Below, piece by piece: positions 28,243-36,811 of a stretch of DNA of 64,000 nt; position 1 is the first letter of the stretch, and each line of letters begins with the position of its first letter. The stretch is from Puteibacter caeruleilacunae (GTDB taxonomy: Bacteria; Bacteroidota; Bacteroidia; Bacteroidales; Prolixibacteraceae). The stretch is taken from NCBI GenBank assembly GCA_005217565.1, contig SJCO01000012.1:216183-280182 (forward strand), read 5' to 3'. The notes under the pieces are model-generated. The model did no database searches. It worked only from the letters and a program-made list of their open reading frames with translations, and was not told the origin of the DNA. The translations under genes were made by a program, and so were the position numbers.

Positions 28243-28584
28243 TTATAATAATTCCTCAACTTTCTCTGGTGGTTGAGCCCAAACTGCTTTTTGCTCCTTA
28301 ACCACAATTGGTCGATGAATTAATCTTGGGTTCTCTACCATTATCTTAATCCACTCTTCATCGGTAAATTCTTTTCCTTTATAATTCTCTTTGTAATCTT
28401 TCTCATGAGTTCGAATCAGATCAAAAGGTTTCAATCCTGTTTTGCAAATCAATTCTGCCAATTCTGCTTCATTGAAACCATCCTTTAAGTATTCTACACA
28501 TTCAAACTCAACTCCTTTTTCCTGTAAATATTTTAATCCGGCTCTACTTTTCGAGCACCTCGGATTGTGATAAATTTTAATCAT
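28243..28584 (-). CDS. ArsC/Spx-type thioredoxin-fold protein
   Basis: 113 residues, the usual length. IYHNPRCSKSRAGLKYL carries the ArsC/YffB active-site Cys (Cys9) followed by Ser-Lys-Ser, and NPRLIHRPIVV is the conserved cis-Pro segment. Members include arsenate reductases and proteins with no arsenic role; with no arsenic genes nearby, arsenate reduction is not supported here. Its start overlaps the end of ppk1 by eight bases, so the two are translationally coupled. A redox or regulatory partner role to polyphosphate metabolism is speculation. Confidence 0.85.
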   Translation of the reverse strand: MIKIYHNPRCSKSRAGLKYLQEKGVEFECVEYLKDGFNEAELAELICKTGLKPFDLIRTHEKDYKENYKGKEFTDEEWIKIMVENPRLIHRPIVVKEQKAVWAQPPEKVEELL

Positions 28585-30646
28585 TTTCTTTTCCGTTATA
28601 TCTATTCTTCAAATAACAATAATAATCCTCTTGACTGCGACACTTCTTTTCAGTTGAAGTATTCACATATCTATTTGTCAGATCTCGATCAAGATAGCGT
28701 GCCTTCTGATTATCCATCAACTGAATATCCAATTGTTTTCTCAACTCCTCTTTTACTTGCTCATCATATATCGGACAAGCAATTTCAATTCTTCTATTCA
28801 AGTTACGAGGCATCCAATCGGCCGATGCAATATAGATCTTTTCATCTCCACCATTACCGAACAATAAGATCCGTGAATGCTCCAGAAACTTATCAACAAT
28901 ACTAATAGCCTGAATGTTCTCACTTACCCCAGGAATTCCTGGAATTAATGAACAAATTCCTCGGATGATCAATTGTATCTTCACTCCAGCACTACTGGCT
29001 TCATACAGTTTATTAACCATATTCTTATCAACCAAACTATTTAGTTTCAGGATTATATATGCTTCTTCTCCTGCCTTAGCCAATCGTATTTCGTTATCAA
29101 TCAACATTGAAAAATGATCTCTCAATACAAAAGGACTAACCACCAGGTGTTCATATTTATGATGTTTATAATTCAGGCGGAAGAAATCAAATACTTTACT
29201 TACCTCCTCTGCAATTCGGGGATCAGCAGTAAATAATCCTTCGTCGGCATACACTCTTGCTGTTCCTTCATGGAAATTTCCCGTCCCTACGTAAGCATAA
29301 CTCTTAAGTTTACCGTCTTCTTCTCTTGCAATATAAGCCAACTTACTGTGAACCTTCAAGCCAGGAACACCATGAATCACATTCACTCCTTCCTCTTGCA
29401 ACTTATTCGACCAGTAGATATTATTCTCTTCATCAAATCGTGCTTGCAATTCAAGCAATACAGTAACCTGTTTTCCATTTCGAGCTGCGTTCTGCAAAGC
29501 ACTCATCACTTTAGAGAATGTAGCCACACGATATACAGTAAGCCCTATTTGTCGCACGTTCGGATCAATAGCTGCCTCACGCAATAGATTAATAAAGTCA
29601 GAAAAATCATTGTATGGATAATGCAATACAAAGTCCTTCTCTTTCATCTGTGCCAACACACTACGCTCTGGCTTTAATTGAGGATGAGACAATGGAGGTA
29701 TTCCTTTATAGTAATGATGCTCCTCTCCAACTTCAGGAAAACTCATAAAATCTTTCCGATTATGATACCTTCCTCCTGCAATAAGATTATCACGCTTACC
29801 AAACTTCATCTTCTTCAGCAAGAACTGCAACAAATCCTCCGGCATTTCACGATCATGCACCATACGAACAGCACTACCCTTTTTACGCTGCTTCAGACTG
29901 GCTTCCATTTTCTCTATAAAACTCTTCGACACATCATCATCGATATCCAACTCTGCGTCGCGCGTAATCTTAAATGCATATGCCTCAATCACGTCGTAAT
30001 CAAAAATTGGAAACAACTCCTTTAAACAGTAGCGAATTATATCGTCAAGAATAATCACAAACTTCTTATTCCCATCTTGAGGTAGCACAAGGAATCGAGG
30101 CACTGACTTTCCTGGAATTCGAACTAATGAGTATGTATGTTCTTTAGGCTTTTCGCTTTTTGAAAGTTTCACCGCAAGATAAACCGAACGATCGCGAAGC
30201 ATTGGAAACTGATTAACCTGCTTCAACATTATCGGCACGAGATTAGGAAGAACCTTATTGTGAAAATATTTACGAACAATCTCTCCCTGCTCAGGCGTCA
30301 ATTGATTCTCGTTCACCATGAAGATATTCTCATCCGATAATTCATCAAGAATATTTTCATAAATCCCTTGAAACTTTTTCTGCTGTTTAATTACAGTTTC
30401 GGTAATCTTCTCATGCAACTCTTCGGCAGTCAGCTCTCCGAGCAATATGTTTTCATCTTCACCAACAAGTAGCATACGTCTCACTGTTGCTACACGAACC
30501 CTAAAGAACTCATCTAAGTTATTAGAAAAGATTCCCAAAAAACGTAATCGCTCCAACAAAGGCACATTTTGATCAGCAGCTTCCTGCAACACGCGTTCAT
30601 TAAACGACAACCAACTAATCTCTCTGTTTATATATTTTGTATGCAT
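28577..30646 (-). CDS. ppk1: Polyphosphate kinase 1
   Basis: 689 residues from the ATG at 30646, where MHTKYINREISWLSFNERV gives the canonical PPK1 N-terminus. An upstream extension of 50 residues in the same frame is hydrophobic nonsense and is rejected. The candidate phosphorylated His is His433 in GLKVHSKLAYI; the second phospholipase-D-like site is ASADWMPRNLNRRIE. PPK1 polymerises the gamma-phosphate of ATP into polyphosphate, reversibly, at the inner membrane or in the cytoplasm. It overlaps the ArsC-like gene downstream. Confidence 0.95.
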   Translation of the reverse strand: MHTKYINREISWLSFNERVLQEAADQNVPLLERLRFLGIFSNNLDEFFRVRVATVRRMLLVGEDENILLGELTAEELHEKITETVIKQQKKFQGIYENILDELSDENIFMVNENQLTPEQGEIVRKYFHNKVLPNLVPIMLKQVNQFPMLRDRSVYLAVKLSKSEKPKEHTYSLVRIPGKSVPRFLVLPQDGNKKFVIILDDIIRYCLKELFPIFDYDVIEAYAFKITRDAELDIDDDVSKSFIEKMEASLKQRKKGSAVRMVHDREMPEDLLQFLLKKMKFGKRDNLIAGGRYHNRKDFMSFPEVGEEHHYYKGIPPLSHPQLKPERSVLAQMKEKDFVLHYPYNDFSDFINLLREAAIDPNVRQIGLTVYRVATFSKVMSALQNAARNGKQVTVLLELQARFDEENNIYWSNKLQEEGVNVIHGVPGLKVHSKLAYIAREEDGKLKSYAYVGTGNFHEGTARVYADEGLFTADPRIAEEVSKVFDFFRLNYKHHKYEHLVVSPFVLRDHFSMLIDNEIRLAKAGEEAYIILKLNSLVDKNMVNKLYEASSAGVKIQLIIRGICSLIPGIPGVSENIQAISIVDKFLEHSRILLFGNGGDEKIYIASADWMPRNLNRRIEIACPIYDEQVKEELRKQLDIQLMDNQKARYLDRDLTNRYVNTSTEKKCRSQEDYYCYLKNRYNGKEND

Positions 30647-30783
30647 GTGTGTTAGGTTTGAATATGGAGGTATAAGATAATAATTTTGAATATCGAATAA
30701 AAGACAAAACATCAAAAAGGTGAGTGGGAAAGAAAAAAACAGCCAGTCCCGAAAAAGGATAAAGGCATAAGAAATGATTAAAT

Positions 30784-30825
30784 AAAAAGAAACCATCCTA
30801 CTCGTATGGGCAGGATGGTTTCTTT
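30784..30825 (-). terminator. Terminator after prfB
   Basis: Perfect stem AAAGAAACCATCCT (30786-30799) with AGGATGGTTTCTTT (30812-30825); T-rich on the minus-strand 3' side. Confidence 0.85.
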
Positions 30826-30842
30826 AGCTATTGAATTAACAA

Positions 30843-31935
30843 TTAATTTTGTCCACCATATTCCATCAGGTAAGCTTTAATGAAGATATCAATATCTCCA
30901 TCCAAAACAGCCTGCACATTAGAAGTTTCACAAGCAGTCCTTACATCCTTCACCATTTTATATGGCTGCATTACATAAGATCGGATCTGTGATCCCCACT
31001 CGATTTTCTTCTTTTGACTTTCGATCTTCATCTCCTCTTCCTGACGTTTACGAAGCTCCAGTTCATACAATTGGGATTTCAACAAACGCATAGCATTTTC
31101 CTTGTTCCCAAGCTGAGAGCGTGATTCAGTATTTTCGATAATAATACCAGTTGGAGCATGTCGTAATCGAACACCAGTCTCCACCTTGTTCACATTCTGA
31201 CCTCCGGCACCTCCTGAACGGAAAGTTTCCCACGAGATATCAGCTGGATTAACTTCAATTTCGATAGAATCATCAGCCAAAGGGGCAACAAAAACTGATG
31301 TAAAAGAAGTCATACGCTTATTCTGAGCATTAAACGGAGATAATCTCACCAATCGATGTACTCCATTCTCTCCTTTCAAATAACCATAAGCAAATTCACC
31401 TTCAAATTCGATGGTGCAACTCTTAACACCAACTTCATCTCCGGCTTGAAAATCCGCAGTCTTTAGTTTATATCCATTTTTCTCTCCCCAACGGATATAC
31501 ATACGCATCAGCATATCAGCCCAGTCGTTACTTTCTGTACCTCCTGCACCAGCATTAATTTTCAAAACTGCTCCCATCTTGTCCTCTTCACGGCGCAGCA
31601 TGTTTTTGGTTTCTAATGCCTCAACCAACTCTTCTACTGTATGATATTGATTTTCTACCTCTTCCTCTGTAGCTTCTTCCATTTCAAAAAAGTCAAACAA
31701 GACCAGCAAATCTTCTGCAGCCTCATCAACCTCCTTAAAATCTTCCGTCCATGTTTTTATGCTTCGGATAACCTTCATTTGCTTTTCAGCTTCCTTTGGA
31801 TTATCCCAAAACGATGGATCTTGAGTCTTTAACTCTTCTTCCTCTATTTCGATTAGTTTACTATCGATGTCAAAGATACCTCCTTAACGCATCCCGGCGC
31901 TCAATAAGGACTTTCACCTGTTCCTTTAAAATCAT
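30843..31935 (-). CDS. prfB: Peptide chain release factor 2, made through a programmed +1 frameshift
   Basis: Two segments on the minus strand: 31935-31873 (21 codons from the ATG at 31935, then in-frame TGA at 31872-31870) and 31871-30843, joined by skipping one base. The product is 363 residues, normal for RF2. The junction is the classic AGGAGG, TAT, CTT, TGA, C arrangement. RF2-specific SPF (in VRLSPFNAQ) reads UGA and UAA, and GGQ in [11 protein letters not shown] (about residue 246) triggers peptide release. Low RF2 lets the ribosome pause at the TGA and shift, giving autoregulation. An ORF finder would start at 31778 and miss about 50 residues. Confidence 0.96.
31869..31884 (-). promoter_or_regulatory. 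prfB programmed +1 frameshift site
   Basis: On the minus strand AGGAGG (31884-31879), three bases TAT, slippery CTT (31875-31873), stop TGA (31872-31870) and C (31869). The spacing is identical to the E. coli site. Confidence 0.95.
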
Positions 31936-32000
31936 GATTTTATCCTTTTAATTCCACGCAAAGTTAGAAATAGTAGACAATTGCACAAAGCTTGAATCGC

Positions 32001-33425
32001 TTACCAATCTTTTTCTAACTCCCAAGTGTCAGTTCGGAAAGAAGATGCAGGTAATCCGGCTTGATTTGTCAATCGAGCTTCGGCATCACTCTTAAAGGCA
32101 AATCGTGCAGCAACCGGTTCTGCAACCTGGTCACAGTGCAATATTACTGATTCACCTATAATCTGTGCCTTGGCAGGATAAAATATACGATCCTTCCCGG
32201 CAACCTCAAACTGCTCCCAGGTATCACCATAAGCACTTAAACCACCGATAGCATTATCAAATGTCAACTTCACCTGATCACCATCGATTTTCATTTTCTT
32301 AAATGAAGGTCCTCTATCTATCAAATAATTGTAGCCATAATTATTTCTCAAAGCCAATAAAGCCAAACGCCTTCCAACTTCCTGTTTATTTTTAGGGTGG
32401 ATGTCTTTTTTATTCCCGATATCCATGGTAACCACCATTCCTGTTCTTGGAATAGCCTGACATTTCCACTGAACCTCTCTCAATTGTGCACCTGCCAATT
32501 GCTCATTATACCCAAACGGAGCAATTTGCACATAATAAAAAGGAAATTTCTGCTTCCAGGCTTTTCTCCATGATTCTATCATTGCCGGAAATAATGACTC
32601 ATATAAATCAGCTTCCTTGCGATTGGTTTCTCCCTGATACCAAACTACTCCTCTTATTTTATAATTCAAGATAGGATATACCATCCCATTGTATAGCACT
32701 CCGGGTTTACCAGGCCACCATTCTGTTTTGTTAGGTTCATTTTTAAAGAACTTCAGATCTTTATCCTTCAAACAAATCTCTTCCGGAGCCCATACCTCGG
32801 CACCTGTACCTCCCCAGGCAGAAGAAATTAAACCAATTGGTATTCCCAGCTTTCGATAAAGATTCAATCCAAAAAACCAAGCTGTAGCACTAAACTCCTC
32901 AACATGTTGAAGATTAGCCATCATCCATTGTCCCTGTACATCCTCTTGTTTCTTTCTCGCCGCATGTTTCTTAACTGTGAATAGTCGAATATCAGAGAAA
33001 TCGTTAATCTCTAAGCGTGTTTTCTCCTTTTCAAAATGCTCACTAGACCAACCACCCAATTTTTTAAGCGTGAACTCCATATTAGATTGACCTGAGCAAA
33101 ACCACACTTCCCCAAACATGATGTTCTTAATATCAATTCGGTTCTTTCCCTGTACTACAATACTATAAGGTCCTCCCGCTTCGAGGGTTTGAATAAACGC
33201 ACTCCATTTTCCATCGGAGTTACACTTTGTACTGGCTTTTCCACCACGCCAATTTCCTTTGATTAATATCTCTTCTCCAGGATCGGCCCATCCCCAAACC
33301 TTTATCCGGGAATTCCGCTGAAGAACCAAATGGTCAGAAATTAAAGCAGGCAATTTAACATTAGCCAACAGACTACTGGAAAGTAGAAACAATAAAACAG
33401 TAAGAAAAAGATTAGTATTTCGCAT
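32001..33425 (-). CDS. Sialate O-acetylesterase-like SGNH hydrolase
   Basis: 474 residues. Signal peptide about 1-21 (ends SLLA), so periplasmic. An N-terminal beta-sandwich (LPALISDHLVLQRNSRIKVWGWADPG) leads to the esterase domain with catalytic Ser114 in CSGQSNMEF and the oxyanion/substrate segment VVWYQGETN. The architecture matches SASA-family esterases that remove O-acetyl groups from sialic acids or from plant and algal polysaccharides such as acetylxylan. No sialic-acid genes are nearby, so the true substrate is open. It seems to be transcribed alone. Confidence 0.85.
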   Translation of the reverse strand: MRNTNLFLTVLLFLLSSSLLANVKLPALISDHLVLQRNSRIKVWGWADPGEEILIKGNWRGGKASTKCNSDGKWSAFIQTLEAGGPYSIVVQGKNRIDIKNIMFGEVWFCSGQSNMEFTLKKLGGWSSEHFEKEKTRLEINDFSDIRLFTVKKHAARKKQEDVQGQWMMANLQHVEEFSATAWFFGLNLYRKLGIPIGLISSAWGGTGAEVWAPEEICLKDKDLKFFKNEPNKTEWWPGKPGVLYNGMVYPILNYKIRGVVWYQGETNRKEADLYESLFPAMIESWRKAWKQKFPFYYVQIAPFGYNEQLAGAQLREVQWKCQAIPRTGMVVTMDIGNKKDIHPKNKQEVGRRLALLALRNNYGYNYLIDRGPSFKKMKIDGDQVKLTFDNAIGGLSAYGDTWEQFEVAGKDRIFYPAKAQIIGESVILHCDQVAEPVAARFAFKSDAEARLTNQAGLPASSFRTDTWELEKDW

Positions 33426-33731
33426 AGTTAGAGCAGTTTATAAATGTAAAATTAGGAACATATCGTTAACACTCCAAATGATTTACCCCTAAATCCATAT
33501 GAAACACAAACTGCTTCCTTAAACTTCACAATCCTCTCAGCACTCTGATAATCAGCAAAACACAGGGATATCATAACATTTACCTGAAAATATTTAGGTT
33601 AAAATTGAGGTATTTTCACAAAATAAGAATATTTTTAATTCGTTAATTATTTGGGCCTTGTGTCCAAATCAATCAATTCGGTATCTACTGATACCTGCCT
33701 CTCGACTCGTTCGGGAGGCTTTTTTTATGCC
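33426..33731. other. 306-base stretch with an orphan plus-strand terminator
   Basis: No protein gene. The right end carries two adjacent hairpins: GGTATC/GATACC (33680-33695), then GCCTC-CGA/TCG-GAGGC (33697-33719) followed by seven T on the plus strand. Both flanking genes are on the minus strand, so this terminator has no known plus-strand gene in front of it. A short RNA ending at about 33726 is possible. Confidence 0.45.
33697..33726 (+). terminator. Orphan plus-strand terminator
   Basis: GCCTCTCGA (33697-33705) pairs with TCGGGAGGC (33711-33719) with one mispaired position, followed by seven T. Confidence 0.7.
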
Positions 33732-34517
33732 TTATTTTGAAAGATTTTTTTCAATAGCCTTCATTTTATTCTCAATAGCTTTTCTTGCTTTTATCGCCTT
33801 CGATAAAGCTAATGCATCTTTTACGGCCTTTTTATCATACTCTTCAAGAATGATATAATAGTAGCGTTTCCCAAGAAATACAGCTTTCAATCGTCGATCT
33901 GCATTTTGAGCAATAAACTCCATAACGCCATTATCTTTACCCTGACGATAGGTAACTTTCTCCCATTTAACCTCAGCAAAATCACTATGATGGTTATTTA
34001 CATCTTCCAATGCTATTTTTTCAGTCTTAGCCTGAATATCACCATCATAAACACGTAATCCAGTATGATTTAACCAATTTTCGCCATAATAATTACTCGA
34101 CATATATATTTCACCTCTTTCATCCAGGTAAATCTGAATAAAAGAACGATCCCATGATCTTTTTACGGTCTGCCTTTTGGGAACATATTGCACATAACGA
34201 TCAAACTCACCTTTTTCTTTTACGAAATTCTTCTCAAGCTCGACAACCTGTGCCTCAACCAACTCCAGCTTAGTCTCCAATTCATTTTTCTGAGCTGTCA
34301 TGATTTCCTTTTTCAAGGTAATCCCCTTTTGCTGTTCATTAGGCGCCTCACTAAACATTTTCAAGGAGTCAAGAGTCGCTATTGCGTTCAGTGTATCACC
34401 TTGCTGTAAATAGACCTTTGCTCGATCAATCTTGCTTTGAGCCATTTCCTGTTGAGATGGTCCACACCCCAATAACATCATGGCTATGATAAATCCTATA
34501 ATGAATATATTTCTCAT
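33732..34517 (-). CDS. Lipoprotein with coiled coil, function unknown
   Basis: 261 residues. Lipoprotein signal with lipobox LLGC (Cys18). Residues about 28-45 (IDRAKVYLQQGDTLNAIATL) look like a TPR-type helix pair, followed by a coiled coil (about 68-103, KKEIMTAQKNELETKLELVEAQ). A beta-rich domain (about 110-225) with SFIQIYLDERGEIYMSSNYYGENW follows, and a Lys/Ala-rich helical tail closes it. Conserved hypothetical in character; I cannot assign a role. It is the only gene of its transcript unit. Confidence 0.7.
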   Translation of the reverse strand: MRNIFIIGFIIAMMLLGCGPSQQEMAQSKIDRAKVYLQQGDTLNAIATLDSLKMFSEAPNEQQKGITLKKEIMTAQKNELETKLELVEAQVVELEKNFVKEKGEFDRYVQYVPKRQTVKRSWDRSFIQIYLDERGEIYMSSNYYGENWLNHTGLRVYDGDIQAKTEKIALEDVNNHHSDFAEVKWEKVTYRQGKDNGVMEFIAQNADRRLKAVFLGKRYYYIILEEYDKKAVKDALALSKAIKARKAIENKMKAIEKNLSK

Positions 34518-35014
34518 CTGTCTTAATGATTTTTAGATTTCAAAATTGTTTTTATTCAATTTTTGAGTGTTTAAAAATACAAAATTCAATTGGTCAAATA
34601 TACTTCGGATTAAGATTTCTTCTTTGTCATAGCGTTTACACCAACACAATACACTTATGCTATTGTCTTTGCCTCTCACTACTCACCCCAATACCACCCC
34701 TCTTACTGGACTCTTACTGGACACTTACTAGATGTAGTGGTAAAAGCCTAGTATTTGTGGTGCATCGGTAGTGTAGAGTAGTAAAAACGGGTATATCTAT
34801 GGGAGTACTTGTGTTATAATATGACTATTGAAATGATATAGGCGAAGTGACCAAGGAACAGGCCACAAGTTACTCAAAACATTTCTATATTCCTTTCGTG
34901 ATCACTATTTTTGTCCCAATCAATTTAACACACACGAGTTCATAGTCCAAACATATAGCGACTGATAAAATCGTTTATACGATGGATTCCACTCATGTTT
35001 AAGAGGCACAACAT
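34518..35014. other. 497-base stretch between the lipoprotein and SpoU genes
   Basis: No credible gene. It contains three 11-bp tandem units at 34700-34732 and a TATTTTTG box at 34906-34913 (exact TAnnTTTG) that may serve the SpoU gene with a leader of about 100 bases. Arms ACTTGTG and CACAAGT flank the AT-rich middle (about 34808 and 34865). Composition is otherwise ordinary. Confidence 0.5.
34700..34732. repeat. Three tandem 11-bp units
   Basis: CTCTTACTGGA (34700-34710), CTCTTACTGGA (34711-34721), CACTTACTAGA (34722-34732). The period of 11 bp puts the units on one face of the helix. Confidence 0.7.
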
Positions 35015-35542
35015 ATGCAAACGCGAAATACAAATTCAATCTCCTTTTTTAAAGATCAGGAATATCAACTACCTAATCATATTGAAGGACCAATAGTTAT
35101 AGGATGGAGAATTAACACCCCAAACAACATTGGAAGTATTATCAGACTAGCAGATAATGTTGGAGCTTCTAGAGTTATTATTGTAAACAATGACCCCAAA
35201 CGCGCCTCGTCAATAAAAAAGACAGCTGGTAATAGTTATGATAAAATGCCGTGGGAGTTCTGTACCGAAGAAGAATTCTTTGCTCTTATTCCTCCTCAAT
35301 ATCAATTGGTAGCTATAGAAACAGCCGACAGGTCGACAAACATTTTCACAACCTCTCTTCCAATAAATATTGGGATCATGGTAGGAGCTGAAAAGCATGG
35401 TATTCCTGAGTCGGTGCTCGAAAAATGTCATCAGGTAGTTCATATACCGATGACCGGCAATTGTAAGTCGATGAATGTTTCTCATGCATTGGCTGTAGCC
35501 CTGTTCGAATGGCAAAGACAAGCATTTATAAACCTGGAATAA
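35015..35542 (+). CDS. SpoU/TrmH family RNA 2'-O-methyltransferase
   Basis: 175 residues. The three SPOUT motifs are present: NTPNNIGSIIRLADN (motif 1, with Asn and Arg), IGIMVGAEKHGIPESVL (motif 2) and HIPMTGNCKSMNVSHALAVALFEW (motif 3, knot). It lacks the N-terminal L30-like domain of larger TrmH members, so it is a minimal-type enzyme that would act as a dimer. It methylates a ribose in tRNA or rRNA; the target base cannot be predicted. It lies 63 bases before oxyR on the same strand. Confidence 0.87.
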   Translation: MQTRNTNSISFFKDQEYQLPNHIEGPIVIGWRINTPNNIGSIIRLADNVGASRVIIVNNDPKRASSIKKTAGNSYDKMPWEFCTEEEFFALIPPQYQLVAIETADRSTNIFTTSLPINIGIMVGAEKHGIPESVLEKCHQVVHIPMTGNCKSMNVSHALAVALFEWQRQAFINLE

Positions 35543-35552
35543 GGTTGGACAA

Positions 35553-35584
35553 TTGCGAATTAATTCTAACTTTACGTACCAAAT
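35553..35584 (+). promoter_or_regulatory. Candidate oxyR promoter
   Basis: TTG (35553-35555) and TAACTTTA (35577-35584, one mismatch to TAnnTTTG), 21 bases apart, 21 bases before the ATG. Confidence 0.35.
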
Positions 35585-35605
35585 GTAAACAACAATTAAT
35601 TCGTT

Positions 35606-36547
35606 ATGGTTACACTTACCCAACTGGAATATATTGTAGCAGTCAACAAATACCGTCATTATGGGAAAGCTGCAGAGCATTGCTTTATTACACAGCCTAC
35701 ATTAAGCATGCAAATCAAAAAATTGGAAGAAGACCTTGGAGTTACCATTTTTGATCGTAATCGACAGCCTTTAGTACCAACGAAGCTTGGGGAAGAAATC
35801 ATAGAACAAGCACGCAAAACATTGCGTGAGGCAGATAAAATTAATCATGTTATTGATGATCACAGAAAATTCGTAGGAGGCACTATCAGAATTGGAATCA
35901 TTCCAACACTAGCTCCTTACCTACTGCCTATATTTATCGGTAAATTCAAACGAGACTATCCTAAAGTCAATATTAAGGTTGAAGAATTGTTCACCGACCG
36001 TATCGTTGATGCACTTCATCGCGACCTCATTGATATAGGTATTTTGGTTACGCCTTTAAATGAGGACAAAATTCTCGAAAGACCTATCTTCTATGAAGAG
36101 ATGAAGGTATACTCTCATTATGAACACCCATTAAACAAACACAGTCAGGTAAGAGTACAGGATATTAACCTACCTGATATTTGGCTACTAAGTGATGGAC
36201 ACTGTTTCAGAAATCAGGTGATCAACCTTTGTCAAATGAAAAACAATCCTCAAACAAGGTTGCCATTCGAATTTGAGGCAGGTTCTCTGGAAACATTAGT
36301 AAAAATTATTGACAACGAAGGAGGATTAACCCTGCTTCCAGAACTGGCGGTTGACGATATGGACGAACGCAGACAAGGAAGAGTGAAATCATTTATGATG
36401 CCTGTTCCCCTTCGTGAGGTAAGCATTGTATATTCAGAGTACTTTTCAAGAGATAAAATTATTGATTTACTCGAAAAAGAGATATCATCCTGTATTCCAA
36501 AACATTTACTAAATCAAAAGCGTGGAATGATCGTAGAATGGAAATAA
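35606..36547 (+). CDS. oxyR: LysR-type peroxide sensor OxyR
   Basis: 313 residues. N-terminal winged helix-turn-helix (about 4-62, HYGKAAEHCFITQPTLSMQIKKLEEDLG). The effector domain has Cys200 and Cys209 in DGHCFRNQVINLCQ, the same C-x8-C spacing and surroundings as the redox pair of E. coli OxyR. Peroxide oxidises this pair to a disulfide and turns on defence genes (katE, ahpCF, dps in relatives). None of those targets lies next to it here. Transcription may start from the box at 35577. Confidence 0.95.
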   Translation: MVTLTQLEYIVAVNKYRHYGKAAEHCFITQPTLSMQIKKLEEDLGVTIFDRNRQPLVPTKLGEEIIEQARKTLREADKINHVIDDHRKFVGGTIRIGIIPTLAPYLLPIFIGKFKRDYPKVNIKVEELFTDRIVDALHRDLIDIGILVTPLNEDKILERPIFYEEMKVYSHYEHPLNKHSQVRVQDINLPDIWLLSDGHCFRNQVINLCQMKNNPQTRLPFEFEAGSLETLVKIIDNEGGLTLLPELAVDDMDERRQGRVKSFMMPVPLREVSIVYSEYFSRDKIIDLLEKEISSCIPKHLLNQKRGMIVEWK

Positions 36548-36572
36548 TTTTTTCACTTTTTTTGAAAAAAGA

Positions 36573-36604
36573 TTTGGAGGATAAAAAAAATCCACTTTTC
36601 TTTG
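36573..36604 (+). promoter_or_regulatory. Candidate promoter 120 bases upstream of tRNA-Glu 1
   Basis: TTTG (36573-36576), 20 bases, TTTCTTTG (36597-36604), then CATCGC. The same CATCGC ending follows the promoter of the second tRNA-Glu copy, suggesting common descent. Confidence 0.35.
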
Positions 36605-36672
36605 CATCGCATTTCCAGAGAAACGCTGCTTCAACGGGGGTTAGCGAGGAAATCAAAAAAACTGAAAAAAGT

Positions 36673-36703
36673 TTTGGAAATTAAAAAATCGCAATTATTT
36701 TTG
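36673..36703 (+). promoter_or_regulatory. Promoter of tRNA-Glu copy 1
   Basis: TTTG (36673-36676), 19 bases, TATTTTTG (36696-36703), both exact to the Bacteroidota consensus, 20 bases before the tRNA. Confidence 0.7.
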
Positions 36704-36723
36704 CGACACCAAAACAAAACAAT

Positions 36724-36795
36724 GGTCCGTTCGTCTAGGGGTTAGGACGCCAGGTTTTCATCCTGGTAACAGGGGTTCGATTCCCCTACGGACTA
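36724..36795 (+). tRNA. tRNA-Glu (anticodon TTC), copy 1
   Basis: 72 bases, CCA not encoded. Acceptor GGTCCGT pairs with ACGGACT (G1-U72 wobble), anticodon stem CCAGG/CCTGG encloses TTTTCAT, T arm GGGG/CCCC with TTCGATT. It lies 16 bases before rpsT and is repeated at 37224. Confidence 0.95.
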
Positions 36796-36811
36796 CTTTT
36801 AAATTAAGACA

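Noticed and set aside
28243..28584. Arsenate reductase
   Set aside because: Fold and Cys agree, but the family includes non-arsenic proteins and there is no arsR, arsB or acr3 nearby.
30647..30796. Membrane-anchored N-terminus of polyphosphate kinase
   Set aside because: The 50-residue extension is hydrophobic by base composition only; the conserved enzyme begins at the ATG at 30646.
30843..31778. prfB starting at 31778
   Set aside because: That start would lose the N-terminal domain; the frameshift site and family-like codons upstream show the true start at 31935.
34700..34732. Start of a CRISPR array
   Set aside because: Units are 11 bp with no spacers, and no cas gene is present.
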